Source: Glaciecola sp. (GTDB lineage: Bacteria > Pseudomonadota > Gammaproteobacteria > Enterobacterales > Alteromonadaceae). Taken from it: a stretch of 64,000 nucleotides of DNA. The DNA lies in assembly GCA_029246415.1 (NCBI GenBank), contig JAQWNF010000009.1, positions 124,001-188,000 on the forward strand, in the 5' to 3' direction. Below are positions 53,470 to 63,000 of this stretch, piece by piece. Below the pieces are notes generated by a model. It saw only the letters and a list, made by a program, of their open reading frames with translations, made no database searches and had not been told where the DNA came from. Every line of letters starts with the position of its first letter. The first letter of the stretch is position 1. The translations under genes were made by a program, and so were the position numbers.

Positions 53470-55311
53470 ATGTTCGCTTGGTTCGAAAGCCTGATCACCC
53501 CTTTTCCCGATACTAAATTAAGCCAACCTCCTAAAGGAGTCTTGGCGTTTTGTCTGCATTACTCTAAAGGTATTTGGCCTGTTCTGTGTTGTGTCTCTTT
53601 ACTCGCAGCGTGTATTGCTATGCTAGAAGTGTCTTTGTTTGGTTACATGGGGCAGTTAGTCGATTGGTTTTCAACCCGTGATCCGGAAACATTTATCACT
53701 GAAGAACAAACTAGTTTGATCATGATGGGCGTAGTGCTGGTCGTTATTTTACCCATTTTAGTTGTTACCCAATCATTTTTAACGCACCAAGCGCTATTGG
53801 GAAATTATCCCATGCGTATTCGTTGGATGGCACATCAATACATATTGAGTCAATCGCTCTCATATTTCCAAGATGAATTTGCCGGACGAGTCGCCACTAA
53901 AATCATGCAAACGGCGTTAGCGGTGCGTGAAACAGTGATGAAGCTGTTAGATTTAATGGTGTATATCAGTGTGTACTTCATCAGTATCGTAGTAATGGTG
54001 TTTGCTACAGATCCTATGCTTGCGTTGCCATTTGTAATTTGGTTAGTCGTCTATGTCACCATCCTCAGGGCAATTTTACCTAAGCTCAAGCGCGTCTCCA
54101 AAAATCAAGCCGATGCACGCTCGATTATGACAGGTAGAATTATTGATAGTTATACCAATATCATGACGGTGAAGTTATTTTCGCATTCAGCACGTGAGGC
54201 CACTTATGCCAAAGAAGGCATGGATGGGTTTTTACAAACGGTTCATCCACAAATGCGTTTGGTGACAGTGTTATATGGCTGCGTGTGGTTTTCAAACGCA
54301 TTGTTAGTGCTATCGGTAACGGCATTAGCGATTAGTTTATGGACGGATAGTTTGGTCAGTGGCGGGGCGTTAGCCATTACCGTCAGCTTAGCGTTGCGTT
54401 TAAATGGCATGTCGCAGTGGATCATGTGGGAAGTGTCTTCTATTTTTGAAAATATAGGCACCGTGCAAGATGGGATCAATTCATTATCTGTACCGATTGC
54501 TATCCAAGATCACAGTAACGCCGAGCAATTAACAATTAGTGGTGGTGCGATTGCTATCAATCAAGTTGATTTTGCTTATCAGACACATACGGGGAAGGCT
54601 GTAGATGTGTTTCACGCATTAAACTTACATATCAAAGCGGGAGAAAAAGTGGGCTTAGTAGGGCGCTCAGGCTCGGGTAAGTCGACGCTAGTTAATTTGC
54701 TAATGCGCTTTTATGATGTGCAATCAGGTTCAATTAGTATCGATGGACAAGCGATCACAAAAGTACAACAGGAAAGCCTCCGTGCACATATATCCATGGT
54801 GACACAAGATACCTCATTAATGCATCGTTCAGTGCGTGAGAACATTTTGTATGGACGCAGTGATGCGACTGAGGATGAAATGATTGCTGCGGCAAAACAA
54901 GCCGAAGCCTATGAATTTATTCAGCAGTTGTCTGATTCAAAAGGGCGCACTGGCTTTGATGCTCATGTTGGTGAGCGCGGCGTAAAGCTCTCAGGTGGAC
55001 AACGGCAGCGTATTGCCATCGCACGTGTCATGCTCAAAGACGCGCCTATCTTGATCTTAGATGAGGCAACATCTGCATTGGATTCTGAAGTTGAGGCTGC
55101 GATTCAACAATGTTTAGATAAAGTGATGCAAAACAAAACGGTATTGGCTATTGCCCATCGATTATCTACTATTGCACAGATGGATAGGTTGATCGTATTA
55201 GATGAAGGGAAAATTGTTGAATCCGGTACGCACCATGAGCTATTACAACAAGATGGAATTTATGCAAAATTATGGTCACATCAAACTGGTGGCTTTATAG
55301 GGCTTGATTAA
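53470..55311 (+). CDS. ABC exporter, fused permease and ATPase
   Basis: This 613-residue half-transporter has a six-helix type I exporter membrane domain (about 30-340) and a nucleotide-binding domain (about 365-600): Walker A GLVGRSGSGKSTL, Q loop VTQDTSLMHRSVRENILYG, signature LSGGQRQRIAIA, Walker B ILILDEATSALD and H loop AIAHRLSTI. It lacks an N-terminal C39 peptidase domain, so it is not a double-glycine bacteriocin processor. Its closest general type is the lipid/drug exporter group; the substrate is unknown. A hairpin may mask its ribosome-binding site. Confidence 0.9.
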   Translation: MFAWFESLITPFPDTKLSQPPKGVLAFCLHYSKGIWPVLCCVSLLAACIAMLEVSLFGYMGQLVDWFSTRDPETFITEEQTSLIMMGVVLVVILPILVVTQSFLTHQALLGNYPMRIRWMAHQYILSQSLSYFQDEFAGRVATKIMQTALAVRETVMKLLDLMVYISVYFISIVVMVFATDPMLALPFVIWLVVYVTILRAILPKLKRVSKNQADARSIMTGRIIDSYTNIMTVKLFSHSAREATYAKEGMDGFLQTVHPQMRLVTVLYGCVWFSNALLVLSVTALAISLWTDSLVSGGALAITVSLALRLNGMSQWIMWEVSSIFENIGTVQDGINSLSVPIAIQDHSNAEQLTISGGAIAINQVDFAYQTHTGKAVDVFHALNLHIKAGEKVGLVGRSGSGKSTLVNLLMRFYDVQSGSISIDGQAITKVQQESLRAHISMVTQDTSLMHRSVRENILYGRSDATEDEMIAAAKQAEAYEFIQQLSDSKGRTGFDAHVGERGVKLSGGQRQRIAIARVMLKDAPILILDEATSALDSEVEAAIQQCLDKVMQNKTVLAIAHRLSTIAQMDRLIVLDEGKIVESGTHHELLQQDGIYAKLWSHQTGGFIGLD

Positions 55312-55331
55312 CTGGCTAACGTGGGTATAAT
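55304..55331 (+). promoter_or_regulatory. Promoter of the tRNA-Trp-secE-nusG unit
   Basis: TTGATT (55304-55309), a 16-base spacer and perfect TATAAT (55326-55331). The -35 overlaps the last codons of the ABC exporter gene. The start would be near 55338, about 100 bases ahead of the tRNA. Confidence 0.6.
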
Positions 55332-55438
55332 ACGCATCCCTTCATTGTACTCCCTTATTAATTTTTTTCAGGCAGCACAATCGAAGTGTATGTAAAATTT
55401 GTTGATTGGTAGCGAATATAGATTCGGTATCACACTGC

Positions 55439-55515
55439 AGGGGCGTAGTTCCAATTGGTAGAACAGCGGTCTCCAAAACCGATGGTTGGGGGTTCGAATC
55501 CCTCCGCCCCTGCCA
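55439..55515 (+). tRNA. trpT: tRNA-Trp (CCA anticodon)
   Basis: The acceptor stem AGGGGCG / CGCCCCT (55439-55445 with 55505-55511) is complete, followed by discriminator G and an encoded CCA. The anticodon arm carries CTCCAAA, anticodon CCA for Trp, and the T loop has GTTCGAATC. It closely resembles E. coli tRNA-Trp and is placed directly before secE, probably in one transcript. Confidence 0.97.
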
Positions 55516-55570
55516 CTTTATAAGCGATGATTGCACAATTGCAATTACGCATTTTAGCTAGGACAAAGCA

Positions 55571-55951
55571 ATGAGTGAAAAAGTAGAAGTACAGTCAAGT
55601 GGCGGTTTTGATACCGTAAAGTGGTTACTAGTGATTGTCTTGTTCAGCGGTTTAGTTGCAGCGAACTATCATTATGAAGAAGTCTCTGTGTTGTACCGTG
55701 CGTTAGGTGCAGTAGCAGTATTAGTTGTGTCGGGCTTTATCGCGGCATCAACTAACAAAGGCACACGCTTTTTGACATTTGCTAAAGATTCACGCACAGA
55801 AGTACGTAAAGTTGTTTGGCCTAACCGCCAAGAAGCAACACAAACAACATTAATCGTGTTAGCCGCTACGTTGGTTATGGCATTATTATTATGGGGCTTA
55901 GACGGCATATTAGTGCGTTTAGTTGGCTTCGTCACTGGCATAGGGTTTTAA
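55571..55951 (+). CDS. secE: Protein translocase subunit SecE
   Basis: This 126-residue membrane protein stabilises SecY in the translocon. It has three hydrophobic helices (about 15-33, 42-60 and 95-118), as in enteric SecE, and the conserved amphipathic segment [30 protein letters not shown] precedes the ATG. It lies 56 bases after the tRNA and 2 bases before nusG. Confidence 0.97.
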   Translation: MSEKVEVQSSGGFDTVKWLLVIVLFSGLVAANYHYEEVSVLYRALGAVAVLVVSGFIAASTNKGTRFLTFAKDSRTEVRKVVWPNRQEATQTTLIVLAATLVMALLLWGLDGILVRLVGFVTGIGF

Positions 55952-55953
55952 TT

Positions 55954-56487
55954 ATGAGCAAACGTTGGTACGTAGTACAAGCATTTTCTGGCTATGAAGG
56001 CCGTGTTCAAAAAACATTACTTGAACATATTAAAACCAATGGAATGGAAGAGCACTTTGGAGAGATCCTTGTGCCGACCGAAGAAGTTGTTGAGATGCGC
56101 GCAGGTCAAAAACGCAAATCTGAGCGTAAATTCTTTCCAGGTTATGTGCTAGTTAACATGGATATGAACGAAGATTCATGGCACTTAGTGAAATCTGTAC
56201 CACGTGTATTGGGTTTCATTGGTGGTACATCAGATCGTCCAATGCCAATCTCACAAAAAGAAGCGGATGCTATCTTAAATCGTCTTGAAGAAAACGTGGA
56301 TAGTCCTAAGCCTAAGACATTGTTTGAACCTGGTGAAGTGGTACGTGTTACCGAAGGTCCATTTGCAGACTTCGATGGTACTGTAGAAGAAGTCGATTAC
56401 GAGAAGAGCCGCATCAAAGTCTCGGTGCTTATTTTCGGCCGTTCTACCCCAGTTGAACTTGAATTTGGTCAAGTCGAAAAGAACTAA
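55954..56487 (+). CDS. nusG: Transcription termination/antitermination protein NusG
   Basis: This 177-residue factor binds RNA polymerase through its NGN domain (about 1-115; [46 protein letters not shown]) and Rho or S10 through its KOW domain (about 125-177; [25 protein letters not shown]). The start at 55954 was chosen over an in-frame earlier one that overlaps secE. It is followed by a terminator and then an inserted bacteriocin-like cassette, rather than directly by rplK. Confidence 0.98.
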   Translation: MSKRWYVVQAFSGYEGRVQKTLLEHIKTNGMEEHFGEILVPTEEVVEMRAGQKRKSERKFFPGYVLVNMDMNEDSWHLVKSVPRVLGFIGGTSDRPMPISQKEADAILNRLEENVDSPKPKTLFEPGEVVRVTEGPFADFDGTVEEVDYEKSRIKVSVLIFGRSTPVELEFGQVEKN

Positions 56488-56515
56488 TCCTTTAGTTTTT
56501 ACGATATGAAATATG

Positions 56516-56547
56516 AAGCCCAATGCAGTGATGTGTTGGGTTTTTTT
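56516..56547 (+). terminator. Terminator after nusG
   Basis: AAGCCCAA / TTGGGTTT (56516-56523 with 56536-56543, one G-U pair, 12-base loop) ends in seven T residues, 29 bases after the nusG stop. It isolates secE-nusG from the downstream cassette. Confidence 0.8.
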
Positions 56548-56656
56548 GTATATAAAGAAAATAACAAAGCAACAATTCAGTGCTACAGTACAGTGATAAT
56601 GCAAGTTTAAATATTCTATGATGGATTTTCAATAAATCATAATTCAAGGAAATATA

Positions 56657-56926
56657 ATGAAAGAATTGAACAATGAAGAGTTAATGGACGTGCATGGTGG
56701 TATTGGTATCGTAGGAGCTGGATTTGGTGGTGTCTTAGGAGGCATATCTTATTTAGGTAATGCAGCAACTAGTGGTAGTTTTAGTTGGGGAGGATTCGGT
56801 TCTGCTGTAGGAGTGGGAGCGATTTCTGGTGCAGTAGGTGGACCAGTAGGTAGTTCAATTGTCAAATATGGTCTTAGTAAGGTAAGTTTTTACGGAGGAG
56901 CCGCACAAGGTTTAATAAATGATTAA
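56657..56926 (+). CDS. Double-glycine leader bacteriocin/microcin-like precursor
   Basis: This 89-residue protein has a classic double-glycine leader: MKELNNEELMDVHGG, with the spaced hydrophobic/acidic pattern EL...EL..V.GG and predicted cleavage after residue 15. The remaining 74 residues are Gly/Ala/Ser-rich and hydrophobic with many GxxxG-type spacings and no Cys, like pore-forming class II bacteriocins and microcin V-type peptides. AAGGAAA precedes the ATG. The gene overlaps a small membrane-protein gene by 8 bases. No peptidase-containing exporter is in the window. I do not recognise a named family beyond the leader; toxin function is inferred. Confidence 0.8.
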   Translation: MKELNNEELMDVHGGIGIVGAGFGGVLGGISYLGNAATSGSFSWGGFGSAVGVGAISGAVGGPVGSSIVKYGLSKVSFYGGAAQGLIND

Positions 56927-57200
56927 TTCATTACCAATATATAAAATAAGTATCCCATTATTGATGATCGCAATAATAATTTTAATTATGGGGCCTGAGC
57001 AAATTATTGTAACTATGACATACAGTCTTATCATAGTAAATGTAGGGAACTTGGTATTGTACCCTGTCACACAATCATATAGTGCGATTAAGTCAACGCA
57101 ATGGGAAAGTCGTATTCGAACTCATTGGATAAAGCACCAACTGGTGATTTGGCTAGCACTAAGTATTATAATTAATGTGTTAATAGCTTTGTTTAGATAA
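56919..57200 (+). CDS. Small membrane protein, candidate immunity protein
   Basis: This 93-residue protein has three hydrophobic segments (about 8-27, 29-50 and 73-92) and a basic loop near residues 58-72 (SRIRTHWIKHQ). It starts inside the last codons of the bacteriocin-like gene (ATG 56919, upstream stop 56924-56926), so translation should be coupled. Size, topology and position match immunity proteins of microcin V-like systems. The coding sequence is much richer in A+T and ATA/ATT codons than its ribosomal neighbours, suggesting transfer. No homologous family is recognised. Confidence 0.72.
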   Translation: MINSLPIYKISIPLLMIAIIILIMGPEQIIVTMTYSLIIVNVGNLVLYPVTQSYSAIKSTQWESRIRTHWIKHQLVIWLALSIIINVLIALFR

Positions 57201-57208
57201 ACTTATTT

Positions 57209-57249
57209 TGCGCTGCTTGCGCTAGATGTATTATAGCGTAAGCAACGCA
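57209..57249. repeat. Imperfect hairpin at the end of the bacteriocin-like cassette
   Basis: A 16-bp stem (57209-57224 with 57234-57249; one mismatch and one G-U) around a 9-base loop begins 8 bases after the membrane-protein stop. No U-tract follows on either strand. It may be a cassette-end structure, an RNA processing or stabilising hairpin, or a REP-like element. Confidence 0.5.
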
Positions 57250-57282
57250 CGCCCAGATTATTAATGACTGGTACATTAATAT

Positions 57283-57311
57283 TTGACACATCCGTCAAAA
57301 ACGCATATAAT
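57283..57311 (+). promoter_or_regulatory. Perfect-consensus promoter for rplKAJL-rpoB
   Basis: TTGACA (57283-57288), exactly 17 bases, TATAAT (57306-57311), followed by a CG-rich discriminator (CCGCATCCC) typical of stringently controlled ribosomal promoters. It lies downstream of the bacteriocin-like cassette, so the cassette does not interrupt L11 operon expression. Confidence 0.9.
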
Positions 57312-57329
57312 CCGCATCCCTTTATTTGC

Positions 57330-57401
57330 GTGGGGAGCCGTAGATTTGAGTATTCTCAATACTTAATAGGCGCACAACCCACAAACTGAGAGTATATAAA
57401 A
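57330..57401 (+). promoter_or_regulatory. rplK leader, possible L1 autoregulatory site
   Basis: GTGGG (57330-57334) can pair with CCCAC (57378-57382), enclosing GGGAGCC, an AGTATT / AATACT stem (57349-57354 with 57358-57363) and a GGCGCAC bulge, an arrangement like known L1 targets in rplK leaders. Assignment is by position and partial resemblance. Confidence 0.4.
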
Positions 57402-57830
57402 ATGGCGAAGAAAGTCACTGGCTTAATTAAGCTACAAGTTGCAGCTGGCGCTGCAAACCCAAGTCCACCAGTTGGTCCTGCATTAGGTCAACACGGTGTA
57501 AATATCATGGAATTCTGTAAAGCGTTTAACGCAAAAACAGATTCTCTTGAAAAAGGCGCTCCGGTACCTGTAGAAATTACAGTATACGAAGATCGTTCTT
57601 TTACCTTTGTTACTAAAACTCCTCCTGCGTCTTTCTTACTTAAGAAAGCTGCTGGTATCAAGAGTGGTTCTGGTCGTCCAAATACTGAAAAAGTCGGTAC
57701 TGTGACACGCGCTCAATTAGAAGAGATCGCAAAAACTAAAGAACCAGACTTAACTGCTGCAAGTCTTGATGCAGCTGTAAATACCATCGCGGGTTCTGCT
57801 CGTAGTATGGGTTTGAACGTAGAGGGTTAA
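57402..57830 (+). CDS. rplK: 50S ribosomal protein L11
   Basis: This 142-residue protein forms the base of the GTPase-associated centre on 23S rRNA. It shows [36 protein letters not shown] and the C-terminal [17 protein letters not shown] and [12 protein letters not shown]. The length and sequence are standard. It is followed after 4 bases by rplA. Confidence 0.98.
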   Translation: MAKKVTGLIKLQVAAGAANPSPPVGPALGQHGVNIMEFCKAFNAKTDSLEKGAPVPVEITVYEDRSFTFVTKTPPASFLLKKAAGIKSGSGRPNTEKVGTVTRAQLEEIAKTKEPDLTAASLDAAVNTIAGSARSMGLNVEG

Positions 57831-57834
57831 TGAC

Positions 57835-58536
57835 ATGGCTAAACTAACTAAGCGCATGAAAGCGATTCGCGAGAAAGTTGAAGCGAACAAAGAATACGAA
57901 ATCAATGAAGCCGTTGCTTTATTGAAAGAACTTGCGACTGCTAAATTTGCAGAAAGCATCGACGTTGCAGTTAATCTTGGTATTGATGCACGTAAATCTG
58001 ACCAAAACGTTCGTGGTGCAACTGTACTACCTAACGGTACTGGTAAAGACGTACGCGTTGCAGTATTTACTCAAGGTGCAAACGTTGAAGCAGCTAAAGA
58101 AGCAGGTGCTGACATCGTAGGTATGGAAGACCTTGCTGACTTAGTCAAAAAAGGCGAAATGAACTTTGACGTAGTTGTTGCTTCTCCTGATGCAATGCGC
58201 GTTGTTGGTCAATTAGGTCAAATCTTAGGTCCACGTGGACTAATGCCTAACCCTAAGACTGGCACAGTTACTCCAGACGTAGCGACAGCAGTTAAAAACG
58301 CTAAATCTGGTCAGGTGCAGTATCGTAACGATAAGAATGGTATCATTCACGCATCAATCGGTAAGATTGCTTTTGAAGCAAGCCATATCGAAGAAAATTT
58401 AAATGCATTGCTAGAAGCATTGAAGAAAGCGAAGCCTTCTTCTGCTAAAGGCGTATTCATTAAGAAAGTTAGCTTATCAACTACTATGGGTGCAGGTATC
58501 TCTGTAGACCAAAGTTCTTTGGTAGCTAAAGCGTAA
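57835..58536 (+). CDS. rplA: 50S ribosomal protein L1
   Basis: This 233-residue protein builds the L1 stalk and controls E-site tRNA release; free L1 represses the rplK-rplA message. Landmarks: the basic N-terminus [51 protein letters not shown], and C-terminal [20 protein letters not shown]. It is close behind rplK and followed by the 309-base L10 leader region. Confidence 0.98.
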   Translation: MAKLTKRMKAIREKVEANKEYEINEAVALLKELATAKFAESIDVAVNLGIDARKSDQNVRGATVLPNGTGKDVRVAVFTQGANVEAAKEAGADIVGMEDLADLVKKGEMNFDVVVASPDAMRVVGQLGQILGPRGLMPNPKTGTVTPDVATAVKNAKSGQVQYRNDKNGIIHASIGKIAFEASHIEENLNALLEALKKAKPSSAKGVFIKKVSLSTTMGAGISVDQSSLVAKA

Positions 58537-58621
58537 TTTTCTACCCATAACGTAGTTTTTACGTTATGTCTCTTCAAGGTTATGGGTTGGAGCTTATTGT
58601 ACATACGTGTATGACATTAAG

Positions 58622-58716
58622 TTCCCGTCCAAGACCGTAGGTGAGTGTTGGTGATAGAGGTAAGAGAACTATCACTTTTAACAGCACTCTTAATGTAACA
58701 GCCTACGCAGACGGTG
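58622..58716 (+). promoter_or_regulatory. L10 leader, autoregulatory mRNA element of rplJL
   Basis: CCGTCCAAGACCGTAGG (58625-58641) pairs with CCTACGCAGACGG (58702-58714), enclosing a hairpin GTGATAG / CTATCAC (58651-58657 with 58669-58675). The AAGACCGTAGG...CCTACGCAGACGG framework matches the known L10 leader, which binds the L10(L12) complex and shuts off rplJ translation. The rest of the 309-base gap (58537-58845) holds no gene. Confidence 0.85.
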
Positions 58717-58845
58717 GTACGGACTCAGACTCTCTGGGGTTATCGGACACCGTAGAGCGGTAAGTACAATAATGTATTTATCAATCTGTGAACCCTGATG
58801 GCGTAAGCTAGCTTACAAAGTCAGATTAAAAAGAAGGTGAACGCA

Positions 58846-59364
58846 GTGGCACTAGGCTTAGCAGCAAAAAAAGAGATCGTAGCGGAAATTTCCGATGTCG
58901 CATCTCAAGCTCTATCCGTTGCCGTCGCAGAATACCGTGGGATGGAAGTAGGCGAACTAACTGCTCTTCGTAATCAAGCTCGTGAACAAGGTGTTTACTT
59001 AAAAGTAATTCGTAATACCCTTGCTAAACGTGCTCTAGAAGACAGCAAATTTGCAGACATCAACAGTGCTTTAACTGGTCCTTTAATTTATGGTTTCTCT
59101 ATCGAAGCACCAGGTGGTGCAGCTCGTCTTTTTAAAGACTTCGCTAAAGACAACAAGAAATTAAATGTAACAGCGTTATCGATTGGTAGCGGTCTATTGG
59201 GTCCTGAGAAATTGGACGCAGTGGCTTCATTACCTACTCGCGACGAAGCATTGGCGAAACTACTTGCTACCTTCAAAGCACCTATTGGGAAATTCGTTCA
59301 AACTATCAACGAAGTGCCTAGTAAATTTGTGCGTGTATTGGCGGCGATCAAAGACGAAAAATAA
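58846..59364 (+). CDS. rplJ: 50S ribosomal protein L10
   Basis: This 172-residue protein anchors L7/L12 dimers on the ribosome stalk. It starts at GTG 58846 giving [19 protein letters not shown], matching family N-termini; an in-frame GTG nine bases earlier (58837) overlaps the AGAAGGTG ribosome-binding site and was rejected. [17 protein letters not shown] and [14 protein letters not shown] follow, with the L12-binding helix at the C-terminus. It is controlled by the leader upstream. Confidence 0.97.
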   Translation: MALGLAAKKEIVAEISDVASQALSVAVAEYRGMEVGELTALRNQAREQGVYLKVIRNTLAKRALEDSKFADINSALTGPLIYGFSIEAPGGAARLFKDFAKDNKKLNVTALSIGSGLLGPEKLDAVASLPTRDEALAKLLATFKAPIGKFVQTINEVPSKFVRVLAAIKDEK

Positions 59365-59420
59365 TTTTTCGTTTTTGGCAAACTATTTTAAATTAACAAT
59401 AACTCCAGGAGTTTAGAGAA

Positions 59421-59789
59421 ATGGCTCTAACTAAAGATGATATCTTAAACGCAATTGCTGAAATGCCAGTAATGGAATTAGTTGAACTAATCGAAGCAGC
59501 AGAAGAAAAGTTCAATGTAACAGCAACTGCAGCAGTAGCAGCAGTAGCAGCTGGTCCAGCAGCAGCTGTTGAAGAAAAAACTGAATTTGACGTTGTACTT
59601 ACTAGCTTCGGTGCTAATAAAGTTGCAGTAATCAAAGCAGTACGTGCAGCAACTGGCCTAGGCCTTAAAGAAGCTAAAGAAGTAGTTGAATCTGCTCCTA
59701 AAGCTATCAAAGAAGCTGTATCTAAAGAAGAAGCTGAAGAGTTGAAAGCAACTCTTACTGAAGCTGGCGCTGAAGTTGAAGTTAAGTAA
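59421..59789 (+). CDS. rplL: 50S ribosomal protein L7/L12
   Basis: This 122-residue acidic stalk protein recruits translation GTPases. The N-terminal dimerisation helices ([31 protein letters not shown]) lead to an Ala-rich hinge (about 35-52) and the C-terminal domain ([37 protein letters not shown] pattern). AGGAG precedes the ATG. It follows rplJ by 56 bases and ends before a strong attenuator. Confidence 0.98.
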   Translation: MALTKDDILNAIAEMPVMELVELIEAAEEKFNVTATAAVAAVAAGPAAAVEEKTEFDVVLTSFGANKVAVIKAVRAATGLGLKEAKEVVESAPKAIKEAVSKEEAEELKATLTEAGAEVEVK

Positions 59790-59820
59790 TTACTTGTAAT
59801 TGCTTAATGCCAGAAATGGC

Positions 59821-59854
59821 AAAAGCAGGTGACTTTTTGGTCACCTGCTTTTTT
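59821..59854 (+). terminator. Intrinsic terminator / attenuator between rplL and rpoB
   Basis: A 13-bp perfect stem AAAAGCAGGTGAC / GTCACCTGCTTTT (59821-59833 with 59840-59852, 6-base loop) runs into a T tract. In enteric bacteria a hairpin in this place partially terminates so that rpoBC is expressed less than rplJL; full termination would leave rpoB dependent on the promoter at 59875. Confidence 0.88.
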
Positions 59855-59874
59855 GCGCTATAGACAATTAAGAA

Positions 59875-59903
59875 TTTACTAACCGCTTATCTTAGTCTAT
59901 AAA
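59875..59903 (+). promoter_or_regulatory. Possible rpoB-proximal promoter
   Basis: TTTACT (59875-59880), 17-base spacer, TATAAA (59898-59903), just after the attenuator and about 115 bases before rpoB. The match to consensus is moderate. The remaining 59904-60020 holds no convincing gene. Confidence 0.4.
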
Positions 59904-60020
59904 AGTGCATCACCTGATTAGTAACATAGTCGCAAAGGTGGAAAAAATCAAAGCGGACTGGGAGTTTGTTGCTAATACATTAGCAGCAGGTCGGGTCAAA
60001 AATCACTAGTTGAGGAACCC

Positions 60021-63000
60021 ATGGTTTACTCGTACAGCGAAAAAAAACGTATCCGTAAGGATTTTGGCAAACGCCCTCAGGTATTGGAAATTCCATACCT
60101 CCTATCAATTCAATTGGACTCGTTCAAGAAGTTCATCGATGTCAATGGCGACAAAGATAACGGCTTAGAAGCGGCGTTCGGTTCAGTGTTCCCGATCAAA
60201 AGTTATTCTGGGAATTCAGAGCTACAGTATGTGAGCTACCGCTTAGGTGAGCCGATGTTTGACGTTCGTGAATGTCAAATTCGAAGCGTCACTTATTCTG
60301 CGCCTCTACGTGTCAAACTACGCTTAGTATTGTTTGATAAAGAAGCCGCACCAGGTACTGTTAAAGACATTAAAGAACAAGAAGTGTATATGGGCGAAAT
60401 CCCATTAATGACAGACAATGGTACTTTTGTTATCAACGGCACCGAGCGTGTTATTGTCTCTCAACTCCACCGTTCACCCGGTGTGTTCTTTGATCATGAT
60501 AAAGGCAAAACTCACTCATCCGGTAAAGTGTTGTATAACGCACGCGTTATCCCTTACCGTGGTTCATGGTTAGACTTTGAATTCGATCCAAAAGATAATT
60601 TATTTGTTCGTATAGATAGACGACGTAAACTTCCAGCGTCTATTATTTTACGTGCATTAGAATATTCAACAGAAGAAATTCTAGCGATGTTCTTCGAAAA
60701 CGTGCAAATACGTTTTGAAGAAGACAAAACATTTATGTCTGTTGTGCCAGATCGCCTTCGCGGTGAGACTGCACAGTTTGACATACTAGATGCTGAAGGC
60801 AATGTTTTAGTAGAGCATGGTCGTCGTATTTCAGCTCGTCATACTCGCTCTTTAGAAAAAGCGAATATCACAGAGTTAGAAGTACCAGCTGAATACATCT
60901 TAGGCCGTGTCATTTCCAACAATATCATCGATGAATCTACCGGTGAAGTTGTTGCCAATGCCAATGATGAATTAACCTTAGATCTAATCGAAAAAATAAA
61001 AGAAGCTAATATTGCAGAGTTTAATACTCTTTATATTAACGAACTAGATCATGGTGCATACATCTCTACCACTTTACGCGTTGATTCAACTAATGACCGT
61101 TTAGAAGCATTAGTTGAAATTTATCGAATGATGCGTCCAGGCGAGCCGCCGACAAAAGATGCGGCTGAAGCATTATTTGAAAATTTATTCTTCGCAGAAG
61201 AGCGTTATGATTTATCGACTGTTGGTCGTATGAAGTTTAATAAACGTTTAGGTCGTGATGAAATCACAGGTCCTGGTATCTTAAGTAAAGAAGATATCGT
61301 GTCTGTTATGCGTCAGTTAATTACGATACGTGATGGTAAAGACGAAGTGGATGATATTGACCACTTAGGAAACCGTCGTATTCGTAGTGTTGGTGAAATG
61401 GCTGAAAACCAATTCCGTGTTGGTCTTGTACGTGTAGAACGTGCTGTTAAAGAACGTCTAAGTTTAGGCGATCTAGATAACGTAATGCCACAGGATTTGA
61501 TTAATGCGAAGCCTATTTCAGCAGCTGTTAAAGAGTTCTTTGGTTCAAGCCAATTATCTCAGTTTATGGATCAAAACAATCCATTATCTGAAGTAACTCA
61601 CAAACGCCGTATTTCAGCTTTAGGCCCAGGTGGTCTTACACGTGAACGCGCAGGCTTTGAAGTACGAGATGTACATCCGACGCATTATGGTCGTGTATGT
61701 CCAATCGAAACGCCAGAAGGCCCGAACATCGGTCTAATTAACTCACTATCGTCTTTTGCACGTACCAATGATTACGGTTTCCTAGAAACTCCATATCGTC
61801 GTGTTGTTGATGGTGTAGTGACTGAAGAGATTGATTTCTTATCAGCTATTGAAGAAGGTCAATTCGCGATTGCACAAGCAAACGTTGAAATAAATGACGC
61901 GCAGCAACTAGTAGATGAATTGATCCCTTGTCGTTACCGTGGTGAAACGACGTTAATGCTTAAATCTGATATCAAGTATATGGACGTGTCGTCTCAACAG
62001 ATCGTATCTGTTGCAGCGTCAATCATCCCATTCCTTGAACACGATGATGCTAACCGTGCATTGATGGGTGCAAACATGCAACGTCAAGCTGTTCCAACGT
62101 TAAAGGCTGATAAGCCATTAGTTGGTACAGGTATGGAAAGAGTTGTCGCGGTAGATTCAGGTGTAACTGTTGTCGCTAAACGTGGCGGTACGGTCGATTA
62201 TGTTGATGCATCACGTATCGTGATCAAAGTGAACGAAGCAGAAATGACTGCGGGTGAAGCTGGCATCGATATCTACAACTTGACTAAATATACACGCTCT
62301 AACCAGAACACGTGTATCAACCAAAAACCAACCTGTAATGTCGGTGATCCGATTGTAACAGGCGATGTGCTAGCTGATGGTCCTTCAACGGATCTTGGTG
62401 ACTTAGCACTAGGGCAAAATATGCGTATCGCATTTATGCCTTGGAATGGTTACAACTTTGAGGATTCAATCCTTATTTCTGAGCGTGTTGCGGAAGAAGA
62501 TCGCTTTACGACTATCCACATTCAAGAATTAAGCTGTGTTGCTCGTGATACTAAGCTTGGTCCTGAAGAGATTTCAGCTGATATTCCAAATGTAGGTGAA
62601 TCTGCATTAGGTAAACTAGATGAATCTGGTGTGGTATATATCGGTGCCGAAGTTAAAGGCGGCGATATCTTAGTAGGTAAAGTCACCCCTAAAGGTGAAA
62701 CGCAACTTACTCCAGAAGAAAAACTATTAAGAGCAATCTTCGGTGAAAAAGCCTCGGATGTTAAAGATACTTCTCTACGTGTACCAAACAGTGTACGTGG
62801 AACAGTTATTGACGTTCAGGTCTTTACTCGTGACGGTGTTGAAAAAGACGCGCGTGCGAAAGAAATCGAAGCAATGCAATTACGTGAAGTCAAAAAAGAC
62901 TTATCTGATGAGCTAGCTATCTTAGAAGATGGTATTTTCGCTCGCGCTCGCAACTTGTTATTAAACAACGGCGTAGCAGAAGAGAAGTTAAACAGTACAG

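Noticed and set aside
53470-55311. ABC exporter as the dedicated exporter of the bacteriocin-like peptide
   Set aside because: It lacks an N-terminal C39 peptidase domain, has no HlyD partner, and is separated by tRNA-Trp, secE and nusG with their own promoter and terminator.
59905-60009. A 34-codon GTG-started frame between the attenuator and rpoB
   Set aside because: No ribosome-binding site, no recognisable family, and the length is compatible with chance; the region is better explained as the rpoB leader.
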